From an uncultured Clostridia bacterium (GTDB lineage: Bacteria > Bacillota > Clostridia > UBA1381): 44,978 bases of DNA. The stretch spans positions 1 to 44,978 of the forward strand of contig CAJOPD010000058.1 in assembly GCA_905236685.1 (NCBI GenBank), given 5' to 3'. The notes beneath the pieces are model-generated. The model made no database searches. It was not told the origin of the DNA and saw only the letters and a program-made list of their open reading frames with translations. The position numbers and the translations under genes were made by a program. This document shows positions 31,833 to 38,896 of this stretch, piece after piece. Each line of letters opens with the position of its first letter. The first letter of the stretch is position 1.

Positions 31833-33203
31833 TCAGCTCCTCTTTTTAAGCGCCTTGTCCACCTGCATCATAATAGCACATTCCATACGCTTTTTAAAAA
31901 GCTCGCAGCCATATTCATAGACCTTTTCTATATCTCCTGCCGCGTGATACGCGTTCGCCGCACAGCCGCCAGAACAATAGAGCTTCGCCCAGCAGTCACG
32001 GCACTCGGGACGGGAATATGCGTTGCACTTTCTGAACTTTTCGCGGAGCGCGGTGTTTGTAACGCCGTCCCATACATTGCCCATACTGTACTTTTCATCG
32101 CCGACAAACTGGTGGCACGGGAAGAATTCGCCCCACGGCGTGACCGCCATATATTCTGTGCCCGAGCCGCAGCCCGAAATCCGTTTATATATACAGGGAC
32201 CGTTTTCCAAATCTATCATATAGTGATAAAAATTAAAGCCCCTGCCTTCGCTGTCCCTTTTTATCATTTCCTCCGCCAAAATCTCGTACTGCCTGAATAA
32301 AGTCGGCAAATCTTCCTTCGTAAGAGCGCACTCATCATCGGGTGCACAAACCACAGGCTCCATACTGAGCTCGGTAAAGCCCAAGTCCGCCATATGAAAA
32401 ATATCCTTTGTAAAATCGGTGTTTTTATGCGTATAGGTACCCCGTATGTAATAGCTTTTATCGCCGCGCTTTTTGACAAAATCCAAAAACTTCGGCACAA
32501 TTACATCATAACTGCCCTTTCCTTTATAGTCCTTTCGGAAACGGTCGTGCACCTCGCGCCGCCCGTCAAGGCTTAAAACCACATTATTCATTTCCCTGTT
32601 GCAAAAATCGGTTACCTCATCATCGAGCAAAACTCCGTTTGTGGTGAGAGTAAAGCGGAAATTTTTGCCCTTTTCCTTTTCAATACTGCGGCAATATTCC
32701 ACAATTTTTTTGACAACCTCAAAATTCATAAGCGGCTCGCCGCCGAAAAAATCCACTTCAAGATTTCTCCTGTCTCCCGAATTTTCGATAAGGAAATCTA
32801 TCGCCTGCTTTCCGACCTCAAAGCTCATCAAAGCTCTGTCGCCCTTATATTTTCCCTGTCCCGCAAAGCAATAACTGCAATTTAAGTTACAGGTGTGTGC
32901 AATATGAAGGCACAGCGCCTTTACCTCATTATTTTTACCTTTCAGAGTATCCGCCTTATCGGCGTAAATATCCTCGCAAAAAAGCTGTTTTTCCGCCTTC
33001 AAATTTTCTATATCGGCTATGCACGAAAGGACATCTTGCTCCGATATTTCGCACTTTTCGGTGATTTTTCGGACAATTTCATCTTTGCCGCATTTTTCGT
33101 ACATTTCTATAACATTATAGGCAACATCATCAACAGCGTGCACCGCTCCGCTGAAAGCGTCTATAACAATATTATATCCGTTTAATTTATACTGGTGTAC
33201 CAT
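31833..33203 (-). CDS. scfB: Radical SAM/SPASM SCIFF-peptide maturase
   Basis: The 456-residue enzyme has an N-terminal RiPP-recognition-like region (about 1-90), the radical SAM cluster motif C105-x3-C109-x2-C112 (CNLNCSYC), FFGGEPL (near 154) and TTNG, and a cysteine-rich SPASM domain (about 340-445) for auxiliary Fe-S clusters with CRDCWAKLYCSGGCAAN. It matches the SCIFF maturase family (CteB type), which installs thioether crosslinks from cysteine in the peptide encoded just upstream. A leaderless-type SCIFF precursor lies 65 bases upstream, separated by a hairpin with a U tract. AGGAG precedes the ATG. Confidence 0.93.
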   Translation of the reverse strand: MVHQYKLNGYNIVIDAFSGAVHAVDDVAYNVIEMYEKCGKDEIVRKITEKCEISEQDVLSCIADIENLKAEKQLFCEDIYADKADTLKGKNNEVKALCLHIAHTCNLNCSYCFAGQGKYKGDRALMSFEVGKQAIDFLIENSGDRRNLEVDFFGGEPLMNFEVVKKIVEYCRSIEKEKGKNFRFTLTTNGVLLDDEVTDFCNREMNNVVLSLDGRREVHDRFRKDYKGKGSYDVIVPKFLDFVKKRGDKSYYIRGTYTHKNTDFTKDIFHMADLGFTELSMEPVVCAPDDECALTKEDLPTLFRQYEILAEEMIKRDSEGRGFNFYHYMIDLENGPCIYKRISGCGSGTEYMAVTPWGEFFPCHQFVGDEKYSMGNVWDGVTNTALREKFRKCNAYSRPECRDCWAKLYCSGGCAANAYHAAGDIEKVYEYGCELFKKRMECAIMMQVDKALKKRS

Positions 33204-33217
33204 ATCTTTCTCCTCAT

Positions 33218-33256
33218 AAAAAATTTGCCGACCGATAGTCTATCAGACGACAAATT
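33218..33256 (-). terminator. Intercistronic hairpin with U tract between precursor and maturase
   Basis: On the minus strand 15-base arms (33222-33236 with 33242-33256, one mismatch and two G-U pairs) enclose a 5-base loop, followed by TTTTTT and then the maturase ribosome binding site. It begins about 12 bases after the precursor stop codon. A partial terminator here would make much more peptide mRNA than maturase mRNA; it could also protect the 3' end from exonucleases. Confidence 0.75.
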
Positions 33257-33268
33257 CATAGCTTATAA

Positions 33269-33532
33269 TTATCTGTTTTCACAAGGCTGATTTGCAACTC
33301 CGCAGGAGGTCTTGCACGCCGACTGGCACGAGGTCTGACATTCCCCGCAGCCACCCTCGCAGTTTGTCAAATTCCTTGTTACAAGCGTCACAATTCTTGA
33401 ACCCGCTTCACAAGGCTGATTTACAACTCCGCAGGAGGTCTTGCACGCCGACTGACACGAGGTCTGACATTCCCCGCAGCCGCCCTCGCAGTTTGTCAAA
33501 TTTCTTGTTATCAATGTTTTAATTCTGCTCAT
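33269..33532 (-). CDS. scfA: Tandem-duplicated SCIFF ranthipeptide precursor
   Basis: The 87-residue peptide consists of two copies of a 43-residue SCIFF unit (residues 2-44 and 45-87). Each copy has the SRI-x-TL start, the family core CGECQTSCQSACKTSC and NQPCE. They differ at only a few residues (K/V, I/V, V/A, and the AG/NR ends). Each unit has seven cysteines, 14 in all; the normal family has six in about 45 residues, the extra one being C15/C58. The residue after the fifth core cysteine, threonine in the classic SCIFF peptide, is glycine in both copies. AAGGAG precedes the ATG, and a consensus promoter lies upstream. Confidence 0.93.
   Translation of the reverse strand: MSRIKTLITRNLTNCEGGCGECQTSCQSACKTSCGVVNQPCEAGSRIVTLVTRNLTNCEGGCGECQTSCQSACKTSCGVANQPCENR
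33275..33529 (-). repeat. Two-copy in-frame tandem repeat, period 129 bases
   Basis: The two units of the precursor gene align without gaps at a period of 129 bases (43 codons). By hand alignment, about 11 of 120 bases differ, concentrated at the 5' edge of the unit. The near-identity at silent sites points to a recent duplication or continuing gene conversion. Confidence 0.9.
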
Positions 33533-33571
33533 TTTTATTCTCCTTGCATCAGAAAAATCTTAACTGTGACT

Positions 33572-33600
33572 ATTATATAGCCTTTTTTTTACATTGTCAA
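33572..33600 (-). promoter_or_regulatory. Consensus promoter of the SCIFF operon
   Basis: On the minus strand TTGACA-N17-TATAAT, both hexamers perfect. The -35 lies at the very end of the upstream decarboxylase-fold gene. Strong expression of the precursor is predicted. Confidence 0.88.
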
Positions 33601-33601
33601 G

Positions 33602-34960
33602 TTATTTTTTGACGAGTATCTTATCGTCCCGAATATCACCGAAAAGGTTTAGCCCGCTTTTTTCATATTCGCGCATCTTTTTAACAGCGTTTTCGGTAAT
33701 TTCCTCATCAGGCACCAAAATCGGCACCTCAGGCGGATACGCCCAAAGGTATCCCGCGGAAATCCTGCCGCACGCCTTTTCAATTTCGCAAAATTCACAA
33801 TCCTCCGAAAAGGCATTTTCGTGTTCGGAAAGCGTGCGTTTTGCTTTGTTAATGCTTGTCCTGCCTTTGTCAAGCTTTTTAAGCGACTTTGCGAGCTTTT
33901 TGAGATTTTTGCGGGTTTCCCCCGCGCCCGTCATACAAATCACATAGTGCGGCGCGGTCATTTCAGGCTCTATCCCGCACTTGCGCAAGCCCTCCGCCAG
34001 CTCTGCGCCGCTTTGATTTTTTGGAAAAAGCACAATTTTGCTTTTGTCTATGTCAAAAAATTTGTTATCCGCATTTGTTAAAATTTCAATATTTTTAAGC
34101 GGCAAAATATCTTTATAAAATTTTTCCAAGTTTTTCTCCCAATCGCTGAAAATCGCTTTACCGCGCGTTTTCAGCTCATTTATACAGCCGTCTGCCGACG
34201 AAAGCAGTATATATGACGGACTGCTTGTTTCAAAAACGGAAAGCATTTTTGAAACCGCATTTTTATCAATCAAATTGCCCGAAACATAGCATACTGCCGT
34301 CTGTGTGAGGCTCGGAAGCGTTTTATGAAGGCTCTCGACAGCCGCGTCCGCACCGAGTTTTACCGCGTCCTTCGGAAAATTCCCAAAGCCGAAATGCGCG
34401 CCGTGCGCCGCGTCCACCAAAACGGGAATACCCCGTTTGTGCGCCGCCGCGCAGATTTTTTCTATGTCGCTTATTATGCCCTCATAGGTCGGACTTGTAA
34501 CAATTATCAGCTTTGCGTCGGGATTTTCCTTGATTTTTTGTTCTGTTTCCAAAGGGCTTACCGACCCCGATACTCCGTATTTATTGCTGTTTTCGGGATA
34601 AACAAAAACAGGCTTTGCTCCCGCAAGGCTTATGCCGTTATAGACCGATTTATGACAGTTCCGCGCCACAATTACCTTATCATCTTTTTTGAGCACGGCG
34701 CATATTACCGCCAAAATTCCGCAGGTTGAGCCGTTTACCAAATAAAATGCCCTATCGGCACCCCGCAGCTTTGCCGCCTTTTCCATAGATTTTTTAAGTA
34801 TTCCGCTTGCACTGTGGAGATTGTCAAAGCCCTTGATTTCGGTTATGTCGATATCCGAAAAGGCTTTTAAATAACGGAATTTTTTGCCGTTTCTCTTATG
34901 CCCCGGCATATGCATAGGCGTTTTTTTGTTCTTCTTTAACTTTTCAAATAATTCTTCCAT
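33602..34960 (-). CDS. Orn/Lys/Arg decarboxylase-fold PLP enzyme
   Basis: The 452-residue protein matches the YaaO/SpeA-like class of Orn/Lys/Arg decarboxylases lacking the N-terminal wing domain. MHMPGHKR (near 16-23) is diagnostic of the family, DAAHGAHFG (near 183) carries the cofactor-binding aspartate, and the PLP lysine is in LHKTLPSLTQ (K213). The C-terminal domain has the usual EMTAPHYVICMTG-type strand. Its substrate cannot be decided. A terminator lies between mgtC and this gene, so its own promoter is uncertain. Confidence 0.88.
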   Translation of the reverse strand: MEELFEKLKKNKKTPMHMPGHKRNGKKFRYLKAFSDIDITEIKGFDNLHSASGILKKSMEKAAKLRGADRAFYLVNGSTCGILAVICAVLKKDDKVIVARNCHKSVYNGISLAGAKPVFVYPENSNKYGVSGSVSPLETEQKIKENPDAKLIIVTSPTYEGIISDIEKICAAAHKRGIPVLVDAAHGAHFGFGNFPKDAVKLGADAAVESLHKTLPSLTQTAVCYVSGNLIDKNAVSKMLSVFETSSPSYILLSSADGCINELKTRGKAIFSDWEKNLEKFYKDILPLKNIEILTNADNKFFDIDKSKIVLFPKNQSGAELAEGLRKCGIEPEMTAPHYVICMTGAGETRKNLKKLAKSLKKLDKGRTSINKAKRTLSEHENAFSEDCEFCEIEKACGRISAGYLWAYPPEVPILVPDEEITENAVKKMREYEKSGLNLFGDIRDDKILVKK

Positions 34961-34976
34961 AAAAGCCTGCTTTCTT

Positions 34977-35003
34977 AAAAAACCGCCGTAAAAGCGGTTT
35001 TTT
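34977..35003 (-). terminator. Terminator after mgtC
   Basis: On the minus strand AAAAAACCGC and GCGGTTTTTT pair around a 7-base loop, directly at the mgtC stop codon. Confidence 0.8.
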
Positions 35004-35676
35004 ATATCGAGAAGGAGTGAATATACGGTGCTTCCTTAAAAGTCCTCAGAATGCTGTCGTAATCTATATCCGCATCAATCGAAACATCCATTTCTATTTC
35101 AATAAGTCCTGCTTCCTTCTTCCTGCATTTCATACCGCCCACCGATATATTGTACTTTTCAAGCATATTATGCAAAAAATCCATCGCTTCCTCATCATCT
35201 GTTATTGTAACGGCTAAAACTTCCTCGCTCGGCATATGCAGAATTTTATAATTTTTATGAAGGATTACCTGCGAAATAACAATCAGCACCGTTGCAACTA
35301 TCGCGATAATATACAGCCCTGCGCCCATAGCAAGACCTACTCCTGCCGTCGCCCATATTCCCGCCGCAGTAGTTAATCCCCTTACAAGATGGCGGTTAAA
35401 ATATATCATTCCTGCGCCCAAAAATCCGACGCCGCTTACTACTTGTGCTGCAATTCTGGCGGGGTCTGCACCGCGCATACCCGGGTAGCCGACTAAATCA
35501 GCAAATCCGTATTTTGAAACTATCATCATAAGTGCAGCGGCAAGCGCAACTATTGTATGCGTCCTTACGCCTGCGCCTTTACCTCTGTTTTTGCGTTCAT
35601 AGCCTATGACCAGCCCGCATAAAGAGGCAAGCAAAAGCCTGAAAATGAACACTAACTGCTCCGATACAAAGTTCAT
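35002..35676 (-). CDS. MgtC/SapB-family membrane protein
   Basis: The 224-residue protein has five hydrophobic helices in the first 140 residues, with the family phrases GLVIGYERKNRGKGAGVRTHTIVALAA-type (near 23) and QVVSGVGFLGAGMIY. The C-terminal 80 residues form an ACT-like domain. MgtC proteins adapt cells to low magnesium or regulate ATP synthase in enterobacteria; SapB types are of unclear role. AGGGAGGG precedes the ATG, and a promoter lies upstream. Confidence 0.9.
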   Translation of the reverse strand: MNFVSEQLVFIFRLLLASLCGLVIGYERKNRGKGAGVRTHTIVALAAALMMIVSKYGFADLVGYPGMRGADPARIAAQVVSGVGFLGAGMIYFNRHLVRGLTTAAGIWATAGVGLAMGAGLYIIAIVATVLIVISQVILHKNYKILHMPSEEVLAVTITDDEEAMDFLHNMLEKYNISVGGMKCRKKEAGLIEIEMDVSIDADIDYDSILRTFKEAPYIHSFSI

Positions 35677-35700
35677 TATAGTCCCTCCCTCTATTTTTTT

Positions 35701-35729
35701 ATCCTATCACTTTTCCCTCGCTGTGTCAA
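35701..35729 (-). promoter_or_regulatory. Promoter of mgtC
   Basis: On the minus strand TTGACA-N17-TAGGAT with TG one base upstream of the -10, just downstream of the terminator of the NhaC-family gene. Confidence 0.75.
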
Positions 35730-35745
35730 GGCAGGGCTTTTCCGC

Positions 35746-35779
35746 AAAAAAATATCCGCACACCCAAAGGTGTGCGGAT
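35746..35779 (-). terminator. Terminator after the NhaC-family gene
   Basis: ATCCGCACACC and GGTGTGCGGAT form a perfect 11-base stem with a 4-base loop, followed on the minus strand by seven T. Confidence 0.92.
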
Positions 35780-35797
35780 ACGCTTTACATTATACCG

Positions 35798-37450
35798 TTA
35801 AGCTGTTTTTTTGCCGGTTACTGCCTTTATAACAAGCAAAGTACCAATCATAAGCACTATCGATATGGGAAGTACAATCCATACCGTCTGCACAAAGCCT
35901 GCGATTATGTAGCTCACAAAGGATACCGCCGCAACCGTCAAAGCATACGGAAGCTGTGTGGAAACATGGTTAATATGGTTACACTCAGCACCTGCCGAGG
36001 ACATAATAGTTGTATCGGAAATAGGCGAGCAATGGTCGCCGCAAACAGCGCCTGCCATACAAGCGGAAATAGCAACGATTGTTATGCTGCCCTTATCAAA
36101 GCCGAATACTGCTATAACTATCGGAATTAAAATTCCGAAAGTGCCCCAAGATGTTCCCGTTGCAAAGGACATACCAACTGCAATCAGGAAGATAATTGCG
36201 GGAAGCAGATTCATAAATGAAGATGCGGAATTTCTTACAAAACCGTCAATAAACTCCTGTGCGCCCAAGCTCATAGTCATAGTTTTAAGTGTCCACGCGC
36301 ATACCAAAATCAAAATCGGCGGTACCATAGCCTTAAAGCCTTCGGGAATACATTCCATACAATCCTTAAAGCTCATAACTCTCCTTAACATAAAGAAGAT
36401 AACCGAAAGAATTAAAGTAATAAATGAGCCGTAAACAAGACCTACCGACGCATCGGAATTTGAAAATGCGGTAATAAAGCTTCTGTAACCCTCTTCACCC
36501 TCTGTAAAGAAACCGCCCGAATAAATCATTCCGATTACGCACGCAATAATGAGTACAATTACGGGCAAAACAAGGTCGATAACGCGGCCTTTTGCATTTT
36601 CCTGTCTTTCCTTTATCTCCTCGATTTTTTCCTTTGCCTCTTCAATTACGCCCTTCTTGCCTGCGTCCTTTTCAAACTTCTTCATCGGTCCGAAATCAAA
36701 CTTCATAAGAGTTATTGTTAACATCATAACTATTGTCAAAATAGCATAGAAGTTGTAAGGAATTGCGCTTATAAACAGCTTAAAGCCGTTCATTCCCGAG
36801 CCTTCCGCAAATCCGCTTACAGCCGCTGCCCAAGATGAAATGGGGGCTATGATACAAACCGGCGCTGCCGTTGCGTCAATCAAATATGCAAGCTTTTCGC
36901 GGGAAATTTTTTGTTTTTCGGTAACGGGGCGCATAACGCTTCCAACCGTTAAGCAGTTGAAATAGTCGTCTATAAAGATGAGCACTCCGAGAGCAACCGT
37001 TGCAAGCTGTGCGCCGACCTTGGTGTGAATTCTCTTAGATGCCCAGCGTCCGAAAGCGGCGCTTCCGCCCGCCTTATTCATCATAGCAACCAAAGCGCCC
37101 AAAACAACAAGGAATATCAGAATACCTACATTATAGGCATCTGCAACGCTTGCTATAAAGCCGTCCTGGAAGACATGAACTATTGTCATTTCGGGGTTAA
37201 AGTTTGCGTACAAAAGTCCGCCCGCCAAAATTCCGACAAACAGCGAGGAATAAACCTCCTTCGTGATAAGCGCCAGTGCGATAGCGATTATCGGCGGCAA
37301 CAGCGACCAAAAAGTGCTGTCAAATCTGCTTACATACTCTGCAGCTTCCTCTTCGCCTTCGGCAAAAGCAACTATTGCCATAGCAATCATAAATACAAAG
37401 GTAAGCACGGTAAGGAGTGTAAGCTTTTTCTTTGATTTCAGATTAAACAT
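35798..37450 (-). CDS. lysW: NhaC-family transporter, probable lysine transporter LysW
   Basis: The 550-residue protein is a Na+/H+ antiporter-type (NhaC) carrier with about 12 hydrophobic helices, an N-terminal signal-like helix (about 11-32) and a charged cytoplasmic loop near 265-295 (KKGVIEEAKEKIEEIKERQ). Family motifs include IFIDDYFNCLTVGSVMRP and GDHCSPISDTTI. The ATG at 37450 follows AAGGAGG; an upstream frame would run through the leader RNA. A lysine riboswitch with a terminator lies directly upstream, so transport of lysine is the best inference, as described for the NhaC-type LysW group. It was not tested. Confidence 0.85.
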   Translation of the reverse strand: MFNLKSKKKLTLLTVLTFVFMIAMAIVAFAEGEEEAAEYVSRFDSTFWSLLPPIIAIALALITKEVYSSLFVGILAGGLLYANFNPEMTIVHVFQDGFIASVADAYNVGILIFLVVLGALVAMMNKAGGSAAFGRWASKRIHTKVGAQLATVALGVLIFIDDYFNCLTVGSVMRPVTEKQKISREKLAYLIDATAAPVCIIAPISSWAAAVSGFAEGSGMNGFKLFISAIPYNFYAILTIVMMLTITLMKFDFGPMKKFEKDAGKKGVIEEAKEKIEEIKERQENAKGRVIDLVLPVIVLIIACVIGMIYSGGFFTEGEEGYRSFITAFSNSDASVGLVYGSFITLILSVIFFMLRRVMSFKDCMECIPEGFKAMVPPILILVCAWTLKTMTMSLGAQEFIDGFVRNSASSFMNLLPAIIFLIAVGMSFATGTSWGTFGILIPIVIAVFGFDKGSITIVAISACMAGAVCGDHCSPISDTTIMSSAGAECNHINHVSTQLPYALTVAAVSFVSYIIAGFVQTVWIVLPISIVLMIGTLLVIKAVTGKKTA

Positions 37451-37469
37451 AATCTTCCTCCTTAAAAAT

Positions 37470-37502
37470 AAAAAAAGTGTGACAGGCAATGCGCCAATCA
37501 CA
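37470..37502 (-). terminator. Riboswitch-controlled terminator
   Basis: On the minus strand TGTGATTGGC and GCCTGTCACA pair (mismatches in the middle) around a 5-base loop, followed by C and seven T, then the ribosome binding site of the NhaC-family gene. It lies just after the aptamer and would be the expression platform. Confidence 0.75.
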
Positions 37503-37518
37503 ACAAAACCATACCTAT

Positions 37519-37681
37519 TGCGATAGCGCTCCACCTGCGGTGACAGTACGGCACATATTTTGTGCCGTCCCAAAAAACGCCTTCGGCAAAAAGCATTTTT
37601 TTCGGCGGCGCCTCCTTTTGCCGTTTTCTGTATTGCCGTACATTAAAAAATGGCTACTTTTAAACGCCGCTCCTCTATACA
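37519..37681 (-). ncRNA. Lysine riboswitch (L box) aptamer
   Basis: On the minus strand the leader carries the conserved L-box elements in order: AGAGGAGC (37669-37676), AGTAGCC (37652-37658), GCCGAAGGCG (37578-37587), CTGTCA (37541-37546) and GGTGGAGCGCTATC ending near 37522. It is followed by a terminator and the NhaC-family gene. Lysine binding should stop transcription, so the gene is on when lysine is scarce. Confidence 0.88.
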
Positions 37682-37688
37682 CAAGGCT

Positions 37689-37717
37689 ATAATAGCATAA
37701 ACATAAAAAAAATGCAA
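37689..37717 (-). promoter_or_regulatory. Promoter of the lysine riboswitch transcript
   Basis: On the minus strand TTGCAT-N17-TATTAT with TG one base upstream of the -10. The predicted start of the RNA (about 37682) is at the edge of the aptamer. The -35 lies inside the likely glgD terminator. Confidence 0.7.
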
Positions 37718-37746
37718 CAAAAATATTACTTTTTGTGCATTTTTTC
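37704..37746 (-). terminator. Terminator after glgD, overlapping the next promoter
   Basis: On the minus strand AAAAAATGCA-C-AAAAA and TTTTT-GT-TGCATTTTTT pair around GTAATA and end in a T run. The stem is AT-rich and thus weaker than the others. Confidence 0.6.
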
Positions 37747-37765
37747 TATATTTTACAAGTTTTTC

Positions 37766-38881
37766 TTATATAACTGTGCCCTTTGCGACAGGCAGCGGAT
37801 AGCTTTCCTGACCTATAAGCGTCTTATTTTCGCCCACAGTTACGCCTTTGTCAAGAACGACATATTCAAGCCGTGAGCCTTTTTCCACCTTCACGCCCTG
37901 CATCAATACCGAATTTTCCACAACCGCGCCCTCTTCTATGGTTACATCGCCCGAAAGAACGCTGTTTATTACCGTTCCGTATATCTTACAGCCGTCTGCT
38001 ATATATGAATTCTGAATTTTTGCATCGCTGCCGTACTTGGTAGGCGGCAAGTCTTTATTTTTGGTATAAATCGGAAGCCCTGAATGAAGCATTTCCTTCT
38101 GCATACCCGCATTTAAGAACAGCATATTGTTGCCGAAATACGAAATCATACTGTCAATCTTGTCAAGGTATCCCTTATGTTCAAAGCCGTAAACACGCAG
38201 TCCCGACATCTTTTTCGCGATGGCGTCCTTTATAAAATCGTGGTTTCCCTTTGAAGAGCTTTCATCTATTATACTTTCCAAAAGCGCCTTTTCCATAACG
38301 AAAACATCTGCTCCCGCACAGGTCCATTTTGGATAATAAGGGCATACTTCTATGTCCATTATCCCCTTTTCTTCATCAACTTCCAAAAGAGTGAAGCGTG
38401 ACAGCTCGCTCTGGTCAACATCTTTCATATCCTTATAGATAACCGTTATATCCGCCTGCTTATCTATATGTTCCTTGATGACTTCCTTAAAATCAATATT
38501 GTAAATACAGTTGCCCAGGGAAAGTATGACATATGTTTCGGGCGCGCGTCTTATAAACTCTCTTATTCCCGTCAAAATATCAAGGTCGCCGCGTATTTCG
38601 TATGCGCTTTTGTTTGCGACATTCGGAGGAAGTATGGTAAGACCTCTGTCCTTTCTGTGCAAATCCCACGGAGACCCCGATTTTATATGGTCCATAAGCG
38701 AAGAATAATTCGCCTCGGTTGCAACGCCGATATTCTGTATTCCTGCGTTTGCCATATCGGAAAGCACAAAATCAATAATTCTGAACCCGCCTGCTATGGG
38801 AAGCGCCGATGCACTGCGGACATCGGTAAGCGGGGGTATGTTTGTGTTGCTTGCTATGATTATTCCCATTGTATCTATCAT
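37766..38881 (-). CDS. glgD: GlgD, non-catalytic subunit of glucose-1-phosphate adenylyltransferase
   Basis: The 371-residue protein is a GlgC paralogue. It keeps the nucleotidyltransferase fold with RIIDFVLSDMANAGI near 33 and a C-terminal left-handed beta-helix. The catalytic GGQGSRL-type loop of GlgC is replaced near the N-terminus (SNTNIPPLTDVRSASALP). In Firmicutes GlgD pairs with GlgC and raises its activity for ADP-glucose synthesis. It follows glgC by 15 bases in the glgB-glgC-glgD operon. Confidence 0.95.
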   Translation of the reverse strand: MIDTMGIIIASNTNIPPLTDVRSASALPIAGGFRIIDFVLSDMANAGIQNIGVATEANYSSLMDHIKSGSPWDLHRKDRGLTILPPNVANKSAYEIRGDLDILTGIREFIRRAPETYVILSLGNCIYNIDFKEVIKEHIDKQADITVIYKDMKDVDQSELSRFTLLEVDEEKGIMDIEVCPYYPKWTCAGADVFVMEKALLESIIDESSSKGNHDFIKDAIAKKMSGLRVYGFEHKGYLDKIDSMISYFGNNMLFLNAGMQKEMLHSGLPIYTKNKDLPPTKYGSDAKIQNSYIADGCKIYGTVINSVLSGDVTIEEGAVVENSVLMQGVKVEKGSRLEYVVLDKGVTVGENKTLIGQESYPLPVAKGTVI

Positions 38882-38896
38882 TTTTTCTGCCTCCTT

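Noticed and set aside
33292..33522. Plus-strand open frame opposite the SCIFF gene
   Set aside because: It arises from the codon bias of the repeat and has no ribosome binding site or homology.
33269..33532. The repeat as a CRISPR-like or intergenic repeat
   Set aside because: There are only two units, in frame within one gene, and the repeat encodes a known peptide family.
37766..38881. GlgD as a decayed GlgC copy
   Set aside because: Loss of the catalytic loop is the rule in GlgD proteins, which act as partners of GlgC. The frame is intact and it lies in the operon.
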